Source of the DNA: Curvibacter sp. AEP1-3
GTDB taxonomy: Bacteria > Pseudomonadota > Gammaproteobacteria > Burkholderiales > Burkholderiaceae_C
DNA: 64,000 nucleotides
NCBI RefSeq assembly: GCF_002163715.1
Contig: NZ_CP015698.1
Location: forward strand, 3,574,201 to 3,638,200
Reading direction: 5' to 3'
The notes under the pieces are model-generated. The model saw only the letters and a list, made by a program, of their open reading frames with translations, ran no database searches and had not been told where the DNA came from. How positions within the stretch are numbered: position 1 is the first letter of the stretch; each line of letters opens with the position of its first letter. The translations under genes were made by a program, and so were the position numbers. Shown here piece by piece: positions 9,898 to 18,094 of this stretch.

Positions 9898-10917
9898 CTA
9901 GCCTCTTTCTTCGACTTTCCCGTCCGCGTGCTTGGCGAAGCGGCCTTTGTCGCGCGGGTGTACCGGGTCGTTGGCGCCCCAGGGCCAGCCGCCGAATTCG
10001 GTGCGGCGATAGTCCGCAAAGGCCTGGTGTATTTCGGCTTGGGTGTTCATCACAAACGGACCGTACTGCGCCACAGGTTCGCCAATGGGGCGGGCCTGCA
10101 GCACCAGCAGCTCGCTCTCGGCATCGCCATTCGCCAAAGTGCAGTCGTGGTCGGCTTGCACCACCATCACTGACTTTACCGGTACAGCTTCGCCTGCTAC
10201 TTGCAATGCGCCACCCTTGAAGAAATACAGCACGCGGCGGGTGTCCGCGCTCTGGGCGGCGGGCAGCGTCCACTCCGCTCCGGGGCTGAGCTTGATGGTG
10301 TAGATGCCGAGGTCACTGCCGGGCTCGCTCGCCCACGAATCGGGGGGCGGTGGCAGGCCTTGCCTGTCGTCCAGCTTACCGGCGATGCAAACCACTTCGG
10401 TGGTCTTGCCCAGCGCGTCGGTGGCAGTGAGGCGGGGGATGTCTTCATGCCAAAACATGGTGAAGTGCGGCTCGGCCATTTTGTTTTTGGCCGGCAAGTT
10501 CACCCAGATCTGGAACAGCTCGGTGGGGTTGGGCGCATCGGTATGCAGCAGTGGAAACATTTCACAGTGCACGATGCCTTTGCCCGCCGTGAGCCACTGC
10601 ACATCGCCGCCGCCAAAGCGGGCGGTGGCGCCCAGCGAGTCAGAGTGGTCGATGCGGCCATTGCGCACGATGGTGACGGTCTCAAACCCCCGGTGCGGGT
10701 GGGAGGGAAAGCCCGGTACCGTATCGCCGTGGTACATGCTCCAGCCGTCTTTGCCGGCAAAGTCCTGGCCGATGCTGCGCCCGGCCAGCAGGGCCGGATC
10801 CGGCGCCAGCTGTGCGTTGCCTGCCGGATAGGCGTCGTTGTGGTGCACGCAGAACAGGAAGGGGTCCAGGGTCTGCCAGGGGAAACCCAAAGGTGCGATG
10901 GAGAGCAAGGTTTTCAT
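9898..10917 (-). CDS. Pirin family protein
   Basis: A 339-residue bicupin. The N-terminal pirin domain shows HPHRGFETVTIV (metal-binding histidines), a DSLGATARFGGGDVQW segment, and GKGIVHCEMF in place of the more common GxGIxHSE. A C-terminal cupin follows (about residues 175-280). Pirins have been reported as quercetinase-like enzymes or regulatory proteins. The start MKTLLSIAPLGFPWQ at 10917 matches the family; a GTG at 10971 in frame would extend into the promoter of the divergent gene. No clear ribosome site is seen. Confidence 0.88.
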   Translation of the reverse strand: MKTLLSIAPLGFPWQTLDPFLFCVHHNDAYPAGNAQLAPDPALLAGRSIGQDFAGKDGWSMYHGDTVPGFPSHPHRGFETVTIVRNGRIDHSDSLGATARFGGGDVQWLTAGKGIVHCEMFPLLHTDAPNPTELFQIWVNLPAKNKMAEPHFTMFWHEDIPRLTATDALGKTTEVVCIAGKLDDRQGLPPPPDSWASEPGSDLGIYTIKLSPGAEWTLPAAQSADTRRVLYFFKGGALQVAGEAVPVKSVMVVQADHDCTLANGDAESELLVLQARPIGEPVAQYGPFVMNTQAEIHQAFADYRRTEFGGWPWGANDPVHPRDKGRFAKHADGKVEERG

Positions 10918-10976
10918 AAGGGCGCATTGTCGCGCCAGTTCCAAGGCCTTGCCGGCGCCCACTAAGATCACCCCCC

Positions 10977-12146
10977 ATGTTGTTTTCTTCTTTCACTGCA
11001 CGTGCCGGCCTGGCGGCTGCCCTGGTAGCCGGCCTCTGGGCGGTGGATGCCCATGTGCGTCCGGCTCCCATGCCGCCGGCCCAGGCGCTCATGCCGGCCA
11101 TCAGTGTGCAAGGCCAGCCGGTGGAGGCGGCCAAATTGCAGCGTGTGGCGATGGGCGACGTGCCCATGCCGCCCGGCACGACGGCGGCGCACGCCAGCAG
11201 CTTGCTGCCCATGCCTGCCGGAAGTCCGTCGACGCTGAGCCTGTTCTGGTTCTCAGGTGAACGCGAAAGCGGCCCCTTGGTGCAGATTGCCGTAACGCAG
11301 TGGGACCGCGCGAACGCCCGCTGGCGTGAGCCGCGTTTTGTGGTCAACCGCCACACCATGGGCGATGTGCTGGGCCACGGCTTGCGGCGCTTGGGCAACC
11401 CGGTGGCATGGATGGATGGACAAGGCCGGGTGCACCTGTTTGTGGTGGCGACCGGCTGGGGCGGCTGGGCTGCAAGCCGCGTGCTGCACCTGCGCCAGAG
11501 CAGTGCCTCTCAAGACCTGAATGACCTGGCGTTTGAGCCGGTGCGGGTGCTGCCCCTGTCGTGGTTGTGGAACACCAGCTTTCTGGCGCGCAACGCGGTC
11601 ATGCCCTTGCAGGATGGCGGCGCGGTGTTGCCTGTGCACTTTGAGCTGGGGCTCAAGTACCCCAGCGCGGTGCGGCTGGATGCGAACGGTGAGTTCGCTG
11701 GCCTGACGCGCATGTCGCAACTCGCCTACCAACTGCAGCCTTCTCTGCTGGCGCGCAGCCCGTCTGAATGGATAGCGCTCATGCGTGACGAACGCCATAA
11801 CGGCAAAGTAACTGCTGTGCGCACCGAGGATGGTGGCGCCCATTGGCAGGACCTGCCGGACCTTGCGCTGGGTAACCCGGACTCTGCGGTAGCCGCCTTC
11901 GGACTGGGACCCCAACAAATGCTGCTGGCCCATAACCCTACGCCGGAAGGGCGCGCCAAGCTGGAGTTGAGCCGCAGCCAGGATGGCCTGCAATGGACCC
12001 CGCAACAAACCTTGCGCCAGGGTGGCGAGGAGGCGGAGTTTTCTTACCCTGCCATGGCCTGGGCGGATGACGCGCTGTGGATCGCCTACACCGTAGACCG
12101 GGCCACCTTGTCGTGGCAGCGCTTTGCGGTGGGAGGCAAACCATGA
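10977..12146 (+). CDS. Exported BNR-repeat (sialidase-like fold) protein
   Basis: A 389-residue protein with an N-terminal signal or anchor segment (MLFSSFTARAGLAAALVAG). The rest resembles the beta-propeller seen in sialidase-like proteins: one clear Asp box (TEDGGAHW, about residues 283-290) and a degenerate one (SQDGLQW). RNAVMPLQDGGAVLPVHFE resembles the RxxVMPLxDG strand common in bacterial sialidase-like proteins. No full catalytic Arg triad can be assigned by eye. It overlaps the next gene by 4 nt (ATGA), so the pair is probably coexpressed and its function may be tied to the membrane partner. Confidence 0.7.
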   Translation: MLFSSFTARAGLAAALVAGLWAVDAHVRPAPMPPAQALMPAISVQGQPVEAAKLQRVAMGDVPMPPGTTAAHASSLLPMPAGSPSTLSLFWFSGERESGPLVQIAVTQWDRANARWREPRFVVNRHTMGDVLGHGLRRLGNPVAWMDGQGRVHLFVVATGWGGWAASRVLHLRQSSASQDLNDLAFEPVRVLPLSWLWNTSFLARNAVMPLQDGGAVLPVHFELGLKYPSAVRLDANGEFAGLTRMSQLAYQLQPSLLARSPSEWIALMRDERHNGKVTAVRTEDGGAHWQDLPDLALGNPDSAVAAFGLGPQQMLLAHNPTPEGRAKLELSRSQDGLQWTPQQTLRQGGEEAEFSYPAMAWADDALWIAYTVDRATLSWQRFAVGGKP

Positions 12147-12784
12147 GTACACCGGCTTTGCCTGATCTGGTGGTGATGCAGCTGTGGTTGCATGTAGGCT
12201 GGGCGCTGGTGCTCGCTGGCGGTGGTGCTGCAGTGCTGGCGCAACTTTCTATGCCTCTGTTGTTCCGTCGTGTGATTGCGCTAGTGCTGGGGCTGTGGGT
12301 GCTGATGCCCGGCAATCTGTCTGCGGCCTATTGGCTGGGTCTGGCCTTTCAGGCGCCTAGTGTGTTGGGTGCGCTGGCCTGTGCGTATGTGGGCTGGGCG
12401 GCACTGCGTCCAACGGTGGCACGCGCTGCGGAAAACGCAACTCGCCCTCTGCGCTGGGAGGCCGGGCTGGTGGTGTGCGGCGTGCTGTTGGGCTGGGCGT
12501 TGCTGCTTGACACCTTCGCGCAGTTGCCGTCGGCCCTGTACCCGCTTGGCTTCGGGCAGCCGGTGTTGCTGGCCTTGTTGGTAGTGGCGGTGTTGCCGCT
12601 ACTGCAAGTGGGTGCCGTGCGAAGGGTGGGTGCCTGGTTGGCGCCGGTGGCACTGCTACTGTTTGTGTTGCTGCGTCTGCCCACAGGCAATGCATTTGAT
12701 GTGGTGCTGGATCCATGGCTGTGGGTTGTCTTGCATGGGGTGGCTTTGCGCTGGCTGTATTGCCACTGGAAAATTAAGGGTTAA
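12143..12784 (+). CDS. Hypothetical integral membrane protein
   Basis: A 213-residue, strongly hydrophobic protein with about six predicted membrane segments and short loops. No family was recognised. The start ATG overlaps the stop of the sialidase-like gene (ATGA), implying translational coupling. The last residues (LYCHWKIKG) are basic and probably cytoplasmic. A perfect 8-bp hairpin follows the stop codon. Confidence 0.75.
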   Translation: MSTPALPDLVVMQLWLHVGWALVLAGGGAAVLAQLSMPLLFRRVIALVLGLWVLMPGNLSAAYWLGLAFQAPSVLGALACAYVGWAALRPTVARAAENATRPLRWEAGLVVCGVLLGWALLLDTFAQLPSALYPLGFGQPVLLALLVVAVLPLLQVGAVRRVGAWLAPVALLLFVLLRLPTGNAFDVVLDPWLWVVLHGVALRWLYCHWKIKG

Positions 12785-12785
12785 C

Positions 12786-12809
12786 CCTACTGTTGAACGC
12801 CACAGTAGG
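12786..12809. repeat. Hairpin downstream of the sialidase-like/membrane gene pair
   Basis: CCTACTGT and ACAGTAGG form a perfect 8-bp stem with an 8-nt loop directly after the stop codon. No T-tract follows, so it may be a Rho-assisted end or an mRNA 3' stabiliser. Confidence 0.5.
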
Positions 12810-12927
12810 CGTACAGGGGTGGGCGCCGTATCGTTGCGCCCTGTTTTGAAGCCTGCGGCGCGCCCTGGCGCGTGCCCGCTTCGTGCTCATTGCATCGGCA
12901 AATCAACCCCTCTCCAGAAGACCCCTC

Positions 12928-14274
12928 ATGTCATCCACTTCCGGGCGCAAACCGCTCTACAAATCCCTTTACGTCCAAGTGCTCACCGCGGTGGCACTGG
13001 GCGTGTTCCTTGGCCACTTTTTTCCCCAAACCGGGGCAGACATGAAGCCGCTAGGCGATGCCTTCATCAAGTTGATCAAGATGATCATTGCCCCCATCAT
13101 TTTCTGCACGGTGGTGGTGGGTATTGCCGGCATGGAAGACATGAAAAAAGTCGGCAAGACCGGCGGTCTGGCGCTCCTGTACTTTGAGGTGGTGTCTACC
13201 CTGGCGCTCATCATCGGCCTGGTGGTGGTCAACCTGTTGCAGCCCGGCTCCGGCATGCACGTGGACCCCGCGTCGCTGGATACCAAAGGCATTGCGGCCT
13301 ACACCGCTCCCGGCAAGATGCAGGGCACCGTGGACTTTTTGCTCAACATCATTCCATCTTCGGTGATCGATGCTTTTGCCAAGGGTGAAATCCTGCAGGT
13401 GTTGTTGTTCTCGGTATTGTTCGGCTTTGCGCTGCACAAGTTCGGCGGCCGCGGCACCATGGTGTTTGACCTTATCGAAAAGACATCGCATGTGCTGTTC
13501 GACATCGTGGCCATCATCATGAAGGTCGCACCCATCGGTGCCTTCGGTGCCATGGCGTTCACCATCGGCAAGTACGGCGTGGATTCGCTGTTCTCGCTGG
13601 GCAAGTTGATGGGTGCGTTCTATGTGACCTGCCTGATCTTTGTATTCGGCGTGCTGGGCATCATCAGCCGCTTGCATGGCTTCAGCGTCTGGCGCTTTGT
13701 GCGCTACATCAAGGAAGAGCTGCTCATCGTGTTGGGCACCTCGTCCTCAGAATCGGTGCTGCCCCGCATGATGGAAAAGCTGGAAAACCTGGGTGCCCGC
13801 AAGTCGGTGGTCGGCCTGGTGATCCCGACCGGTTACTCCTTCAACCTGGATGGAACTTCGATTTACCTGACCATGGCAGCGGTGTTCATTGCCCAGGCCA
13901 CGGACACGCCCATGGACTTGACCCAGCAGCTCACTTTGCTGGCTGTGTTGTTGCTCACGTCCAAGGGCGCCGCTGGTATCACCGGTAGCGGCTTCATCGT
14001 CTTGGCAGCTACCTTGTCCGCCGTGGGCCATGTGCCTGTGGCAGGCCTCGCGCTGATTCTGGGCATTGACCGCTTCATGTCTGAAGCCCGTGCGCTGACC
14101 AATCTGGTGGGTAACGGCGTGGCGACACTGGTGGTGGCCAAATGGACCGGCGACCTGGACATGGAACGCCTGACCCAAGGTCTGGCGAACCCCACGACCA
14201 TCGAAGCCCAGGAGCCTGAAGTGCTGCTGGACCAGAAGGTGGCCACCATGGCGGTACCTGCAGACGCGCGTTGA
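12928..14274 (+). CDS. dctA: C4-dicarboxylate:cation symporter DctA
   Basis: A 448-residue inner membrane carrier of the dicarboxylate/amino acid:cation symporter family that takes up succinate, fumarate and malate. Family motifs are [16 protein letters not shown] (serine-rich reentrant loop), [18 protein letters not shown] (cation site), [16 protein letters not shown] and [16 protein letters not shown]. The chosen start [17 protein letters not shown] fits the family; the frame extends 15 codons upstream without support. A strong terminator follows. The TRAP system at 17.5 kb is a separate carboxylate importer. Confidence 0.95.
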   Translation: MSSTSGRKPLYKSLYVQVLTAVALGVFLGHFFPQTGADMKPLGDAFIKLIKMIIAPIIFCTVVVGIAGMEDMKKVGKTGGLALLYFEVVSTLALIIGLVVVNLLQPGSGMHVDPASLDTKGIAAYTAPGKMQGTVDFLLNIIPSSVIDAFAKGEILQVLLFSVLFGFALHKFGGRGTMVFDLIEKTSHVLFDIVAIIMKVAPIGAFGAMAFTIGKYGVDSLFSLGKLMGAFYVTCLIFVFGVLGIISRLHGFSVWRFVRYIKEELLIVLGTSSSESVLPRMMEKLENLGARKSVVGLVIPTGYSFNLDGTSIYLTMAAVFIAQATDTPMDLTQQLTLLAVLLLTSKGAAGITGSGFIVLAATLSAVGHVPVAGLALILGIDRFMSEARALTNLVGNGVATLVVAKWTGDLDMERLTQGLANPTTIEAQEPEVLLDQKVATMAVPADAR

Positions 14275-14294
14275 TACCCCGCTTACTGCAAAAC

Positions 14295-14319
14295 AAAAGG
14301 GCCCTGAGGGGCCCTTTTT
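14295..14319 (+). terminator. Intrinsic terminator of dctA
   Basis: AAAAGGGCCC and GGGCCCTTTT form a 10-bp stem with a 4-nt loop followed by T residues, 20 nt after the dctA stop. Confidence 0.92.
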
Positions 14320-14375
14320 GTTGACGATCAGGTATGGTTTCACCCAAGCAATGAATCAACACTGGAGCTCACCCC

Positions 14376-15332
14376 ATGGCTATCGAGACCCCAACTGACA
14401 ACACGACCTCAATCACTTCGCTGGGGCCTCAAGGTAAGGGGAGCTTTTTGCAGCGGCTCGCGGCTTGGGTCGTCAAGTTACGGTCGAATCCAAGCATTAG
14501 TCTGGAGGCTTTAAATCTCAAATATCAGGGGCGGGCAGCGCCCCAGCCGGAAAAATTGAAAAGTGGCCTACGCCGCCATTTTGATGTGAGTGAAGAACTA
14601 GCAAACGGTTGTCAGGTTTACACGTTTCGGCAGCGCGTTGGGGGTAGTGGATGGCACATCATTTACACCCATGGCGGAGCGTTTGTAAACCCGTTGCAGA
14701 AGGCCCATTGGGACATTGTTGAGTGTTTGCTTCGTGCCACTGGCGCCACTGTCACCGTGCCTATCTATCCTCTGGCTCCTGAGCATACCTATTCCCAAGC
14801 CTTCGAGTTTTTGGAGGCGGTTTATCGGGATGTGCTTGAAAGTGTCAGCCCGGGGCGCATCGTTCTGTGCGGCGATTCCGCCGGGGGAAATTTGGCTTTG
14901 ACCCAAGCCCTTCACTTCCGTGACCGGGGACTCCCTGCGCCCGCTCGCCTGGTACTTTTTTCACCTTGGTTGGACTTGGCTTTGGGGGACTCCCGAGCTC
15001 GTGATTTGGAGCCATTGGATGACATGCTGAGGGTAGACGGCCTACGGCAGATGGGAAGCTGGTGGGCAGGGAGTGCTGACCTGGCTGAACCACTTTTGAG
15101 CCCTTTGAATGCAGATCTCCAAGCTTTGCCCCCCATCGATGTTTATCAGGGAACCCACGACATCCTGTATCCGGACGCGCGGACATTTCATGAGCGCGTA
15201 CTGGCTGCCGGCGGCAGCAGCCGGCTTCACGTAACCGAAGCGGGATTCCATGTTTTCATGGGTGCAACATTCACCCCTGAGGCTCGGAGAGTGTTTTCAC
15301 GGATCGCTTCAGATTTGGGTGTTGCGCCTTGA
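14376..15332 (+). CDS. HSL-type alpha/beta hydrolase (esterase)
   Basis: A 318-residue esterase/lipase of the hormone-sensitive-lipase group. It shows the oxyanion-hole motif THGGAFV (about residues 94-100), the nucleophile elbow GDSAGGN (about 168-174), QGTHDIL with the likely catalytic Asp, and GFHVF with the His. The natural substrate is unknown; short-chain esters are typical. CTGGAGCTC precedes the ATG. The gene is visibly more AT-rich and uses more A/T-ending codons than dctA or the DODA gene around it, which may point to later acquisition. Confidence 0.85.
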   Translation: MAIETPTDNTTSITSLGPQGKGSFLQRLAAWVVKLRSNPSISLEALNLKYQGRAAPQPEKLKSGLRRHFDVSEELANGCQVYTFRQRVGGSGWHIIYTHGGAFVNPLQKAHWDIVECLLRATGATVTVPIYPLAPEHTYSQAFEFLEAVYRDVLESVSPGRIVLCGDSAGGNLALTQALHFRDRGLPAPARLVLFSPWLDLALGDSRARDLEPLDDMLRVDGLRQMGSWWAGSADLAEPLLSPLNADLQALPPIDVYQGTHDILYPDARTFHERVLAAGGSSRLHVTEAGFHVFMGATFTPEARRVFSRIASDLGVAP

Positions 15333-15354
15333 CATTCCTTCCTCAGCTGCCTGC

Positions 15355-15504
15355 TCAAAATGGCTTGCGGCCGTTGATAAGGTTTACCAGGATCATCACC
15401 ACAGCAACCACCAGAAGGATGTGGATAAATCCCCCCATGGTGTAGGCACTGACCAGCCCTAGAAGCCACAAAACGATGAGTACAAGTGCGATGGTGTATA
15501 GCAT
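15355..15504 (-). CDS. Small lmo0937-family membrane protein
   Basis: A 49-residue protein reading MLYTIALVLIVLWLLGLV and ending in LVNLINGRKPF. It has two hydrophobic segments around the turn SAYTMGGFIHI, which is the signature of the lmo0937 family of tiny membrane proteins of unknown function. It is convergent with the esterase gene; the stop codons are separated by 22 nt. No strong ribosome site is visible before the ATG at 15502-15504, but the family match fixes the start. Confidence 0.82.
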   Translation of the reverse strand: MLYTIALVLIVLWLLGLVSAYTMGGFIHILLVVAVVMILVNLINGRKPF

Positions 15505-15673
15505 GGAGAGCTTTCAAAGGGCGTGCGCTACTGCGCGGTACTCGAGTGTCCGACGCCCTTGACCGTCTGGCTGTGTGGCAGGGCACAGAGCGAGTTGTAG
15601 GGCGACGATCCATCCGCAGGGAACTCAGGCCAGAGGAATGACTCCATCAATACCTGAGCTCCACAATTTCTTT

Positions 15674-16579
15674 ATGCACCGCAGATCCACCCTGGCAACG
15701 CTTGCCGCCTTTTCGACACTCTTTCGCAGCAGTTTTGCTGGCGCTGCCACGCAGCCTTTGTTCCAGTCGCTGAAACCCTCCCCCCGCATGCCGGTGTTGT
15801 TTGTGGGCCATGGCAGCCCGATGAATGCGATTGAAGACAACGCATGGCGCCGGGGCTGGCAGGCCATGGGCAAGGAGCTGCTGGCGCGGCAGGCCACGCC
15901 GCAACTGATCGTTTGCATTTCGGCCCACTGGTTGACCCAGGGCTGGCAGGTCACGGCCATGGCGCAGCCGCAAACGATTCATGATTTCGGCGGCTTTCCG
16001 CAGGCCCTGCAGGACGTACAGTACCCCGCACCCGGTGCGCCGGCGGTAGCCCGCGCTCTGGCGCAAGAGATCAAGGTGCCCTCGGGCGACAAGCTGGCGT
16101 TAGACCCCGATCATTGGGGCCTGGACCACGGCGCCTGGTCGGTGCTCAAGCCCATGTTTCCCAAAGCGGACATCCCGGTGCTGCAGCTCAGCATGGATTA
16201 CAGCCGCCCGCCGGCCGAGCACTTTGCCTTGGGGCGGCAATTGCATGCCCTGCGCAGCCGCGGGGTGTTGGTGGTGGGCAGCGGTAACATCGTGCACAAC
16301 CTGCGTGCTACGCGCAACGGCAGCGGCCCGAACGAAACCTACGACTGGGCCCGCGAGTTCGACACGGTGGTCCAGGACCAGATCAAAAAGGGCCAGCTCG
16401 ACCAGCTGCACAAGTTCCAATCGCTGGGCGCGGTGGCGCAGCAGGCGCACCCCTCGCATGACCACTATCTGCCCTTGCTGGTAGCCGCCGGGGCCGCGCG
16501 TCCGGACGAGATGCCACGTTTTTTTAACACCGGTTTTCAGGAGGCGTCCATCTCCATGAGATCAGTACTCTGGGGTTGA
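15674..16579 (+). CDS. DODA-type extradiol aromatic ring-opening dioxygenase (YgiD/LigB-like)
   Basis: A 301-residue protein whose non-heme metal ligands are expected in FVGHGSPMNA, ISAHWLTQGW, LDHGAWSVLKPMFP and HPSHDHYLPLL, matching the 4,5-DOPA dioxygenase/YgiD group of the LigB superfamily. The physiological catechol is unknown. The start is uncertain: MHRRSTLATLAAFSTLFRSS at 15674 gives a basic, hydrophobic export-like N-terminus, while MTPSIPEL at 15638 has AGAGGA immediately before it. A dispersed repeat copy follows the gene. Confidence 0.85.
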   Translation: MHRRSTLATLAAFSTLFRSSFAGAATQPLFQSLKPSPRMPVLFVGHGSPMNAIEDNAWRRGWQAMGKELLARQATPQLIVCISAHWLTQGWQVTAMAQPQTIHDFGGFPQALQDVQYPAPGAPAVARALAQEIKVPSGDKLALDPDHWGLDHGAWSVLKPMFPKADIPVLQLSMDYSRPPAEHFALGRQLHALRSRGVLVVGSGNIVHNLRATRNGSGPNETYDWAREFDTVVQDQIKKGQLDQLHKFQSLGAVAQQAHPSHDHYLPLLVAAGAARPDEMPRFFNTGFQEASISMRSVLWG

Positions 16580-16600
16580 TCGGTATATTGCTCCTGTTTT

Positions 16601-16637
16601 TGTAGCTGCTTGCGCATATTCCAAGGGCGCCAGGGAC
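16601..16637 (+). repeat. Dispersed palindromic repeat, copy 2 (intergenic)
   Basis: TGTAGCTGCTTGCGCATATT then CCAAGGGCGCCAGGG. The arms AGCTGCTTGCGC and GGGCGCC lie at the same spacing as in the other copies, and TTTGATG follows as TTGATG does in the 46.4 kb copy. It fills the gap between the DODA gene and the tetR promoter. Confidence 0.8.
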
Positions 16638-16682
16638 TGATTTGATGCATAAGTCCGTTGATGGCTGCCGGAGTCGCTGCAC

Positions 16683-16712
16683 TTGTCGGCGCGCCTCGCT
16701 CCCTCCTATACT
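16683..16712 (+). promoter_or_regulatory. Putative sigma70 promoter of the tetR gene
   Basis: TTGTCG (16683-16688) and TATACT (16707-16712) are separated by 18 bp. The predicted start of transcription falls within a base or two of the ATG at 16719, so the message would be leaderless; no ribosome site precedes that ATG. Confidence 0.5.
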
Positions 16713-16718
16713 GGCTGA

Positions 16719-17441
16719 ATGAACGAGTTAGTACATTCCAATAAAGAGACAGACAAACCCACCCGCCGTAAAGCTGCTGTGGGCGCTCCCCCGGTGGCTG
16801 GCAAGGGCAGTGGCGTGAAGGCCCCCACCCGCACCAACGACCCGGCGCGCACCATGGCCGGCATTCTGGAAGTGGCGACGAAGGAGTTTGCCGAAAAGGG
16901 CTTGAGCGGTGCCCGCATCGACGCGATTGCCGAGGCTACCCACACCAGCAAGCGCATGATTTACTACTACTACGGCAGCAAAGAGGGCCTGTACCTCGCT
17001 GTGCTGGAGGAGTCCTACCGCCGCATGCGGCAGATCGAGGCGGAGCTGCACCTGGAAGATTTGGAGCCTGAGGCGGCCTTGCGGCGGCTGGTGGAGTTCA
17101 CCTTCGACCGGCACGCCGACAACGAGGATTTCATCCGCCTAGTGATGAACGAAAACATCGAGCAAGGCACTTATCTGGCCCAGAGCACGTCCATCCAGCA
17201 GCTCAACGTACCGGCCATCGAGTCCATTCGCCGGCTTTACCAAAGGGGCGTGGAGCAGGGCGTGTTCCGCGAGGGGCTGGACCCGGTGGATATTCACGCA
17301 TCTATCTCGGCGCTCACGTTCTTCAACGTTTCCAACCGCCACACCTTCGGGCTGATCTTCAAGGACAAGGCCCGCAACGCCCGCTCTGCAGACCGGCGCG
17401 CGAGCATCACCGACATGGTGGTGCGCTTCGTGCGCAAGTAA
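16719..17441 (+). CDS. TetR-family regulator, probably of the adjacent TRAP/quinate-type operon
   Basis: A 240-residue regulator. A TetR helix-turn-helix spans about residues 45-95 (ILEVATKEFAEKGL, then ARIDAIAEATHTSKRMIYYYY), followed by a ligand-binding helical domain. An unusual 40-residue basic, Ala/Gly/Pro-rich N-terminal arm precedes the DNA-binding domain, so the true start may be one of the GTG codons near 16779-16815. The 16-bp motif just inside the gene (16722-16737) recurs before dctQ, suggesting that the protein represses itself and the operon until a ligand is bound. Confidence 0.9.
   Translation: MNELVHSNKETDKPTRRKAAVGAPPVAGKGSGVKAPTRTNDPARTMAGILEVATKEFAEKGLSGARIDAIAEATHTSKRMIYYYYGSKEGLYLAVLEESYRRMRQIEAELHLEDLEPEAALRRLVEFTFDRHADNEDFIRLVMNENIEQGTYLAQSTSIQQLNVPAIESIRRLYQRGVEQGVFREGLDPVDIHASISALTFFNVSNRHTFGLIFKDKARNARSADRRASITDMVVRFVRK
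16722..16737. promoter_or_regulatory. Putative TetR operator at the tetR start codon
   Basis: AACGAGTTAGTACATT agrees with AACTAGTTCGTACATT upstream of dctQ at 14 of 16 positions. It begins 3 nt into the gene, immediately downstream of the predicted transcription start, a good place for autorepression. Confidence 0.55.
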
Positions 17442-17450
17442 TTCCTTTCC

Positions 17451-17476
17451 GGCATAACAGCTTTCCCGGTTATGCC
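17451..17476 (+). repeat. Hairpin after tetR
   Basis: GGCATAAC and GTTATGCC form a perfect 8-bp stem with a 10-nt loop, 10 nt after the tetR stop. No T-tract follows; it may mark the 3' end of the tetR message and separate it from the dctQ promoter. Confidence 0.5.
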
Positions 17477-17512
17477 CGACCGGTTTAGGGAAAACCCGCA
17501 AACTTAAAAACT

Positions 17513-17540
17513 AACTAGTTCGTACATTATTGAAAGTACG
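17513..17540. promoter_or_regulatory. Putative TetR operator upstream of dctQ
   Basis: AACTAGTTCGTACATT (17513-17528) is the counterpart of the motif at the tetR start. Its CGTAC (17521-17525) pairs with GTACG (17536-17540) as an inverted repeat with a 10-nt spacer. It lies 18-45 bp upstream of the dctQ start. Confidence 0.55.
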
Positions 17541-17557
17541 ACCCTGAGGAGCTTTCT

Positions 17558-18076
17558 GTGTTGAAAAAATTCATCGATGCCTACTGCCGTTTGATCGGCT
17601 ACGTCATCGCCGCCGCGCTAGCGCTGATGGTGGTGCTGGTGTTCGGCAACGTGTTCATGCGCTATGCGTTCAACTCCGGCTTGACCGTGTCCGAAGAGCT
17701 GTCGCGTTGGCTGTTTGTGTGGGTGACTTTCCTGGGCGCAGTGATCGCATTGCGCGATAACGCCCACCTTGGCACCGACATGTTGGTGAGCAAGTTCGGC
17801 CCGACCGGCAAGCGCATCTTCATGGGCATTTCGCTCTTGTTGATGATCTATTGCCTGTGGCTCATCTTCAAAGGCACCTACGACCAATTTCTGGTGAACA
17901 AGGACTCTGAGAGCCCGGTGATGGAAGTGTCCATGGGCTGGTTCTATGCGGGCGGCATGGTGTTTTCGGCCTTGAGCTTCCCGATCCTGGCGCTGGAGCT
18001 TTTCCGCCTCGTGACCGGCCAGATTGCCGACAAGGACCTGATGCTGATTCAGGAATCTGAAGAAGCCCCTCACTAA
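17558..18076 (+). CDS. dctQ: TRAP transporter small membrane subunit DctQ
   Basis: A 172-residue four-helix inner membrane protein. VFGNVFMRYAFNSGL and the EELSRWLFVWVTFLGA segment are characteristic of DctQ. It forms the membrane complex with DctM for sodium-driven uptake of a carboxylate delivered by DctP. The start is GTG at 17558, with GAGGAG six bases upstream. It is the first gene of dctQMP-aroQ-aroE-like. Confidence 0.93.
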   Translation: MLKKFIDAYCRLIGYVIAAALALMVVLVFGNVFMRYAFNSGLTVSEELSRWLFVWVTFLGAVIALRDNAHLGTDMLVSKFGPTGKRIFMGISLLLMIYCLWLIFKGTYDQFLVNKDSESPVMEVSMGWFYAGGMVFSALSFPILALELFRLVTGQIADKDLMLIQESEEAPH

Positions 18077-18094
18077 GCCCCGGAGCCCCTTGAC

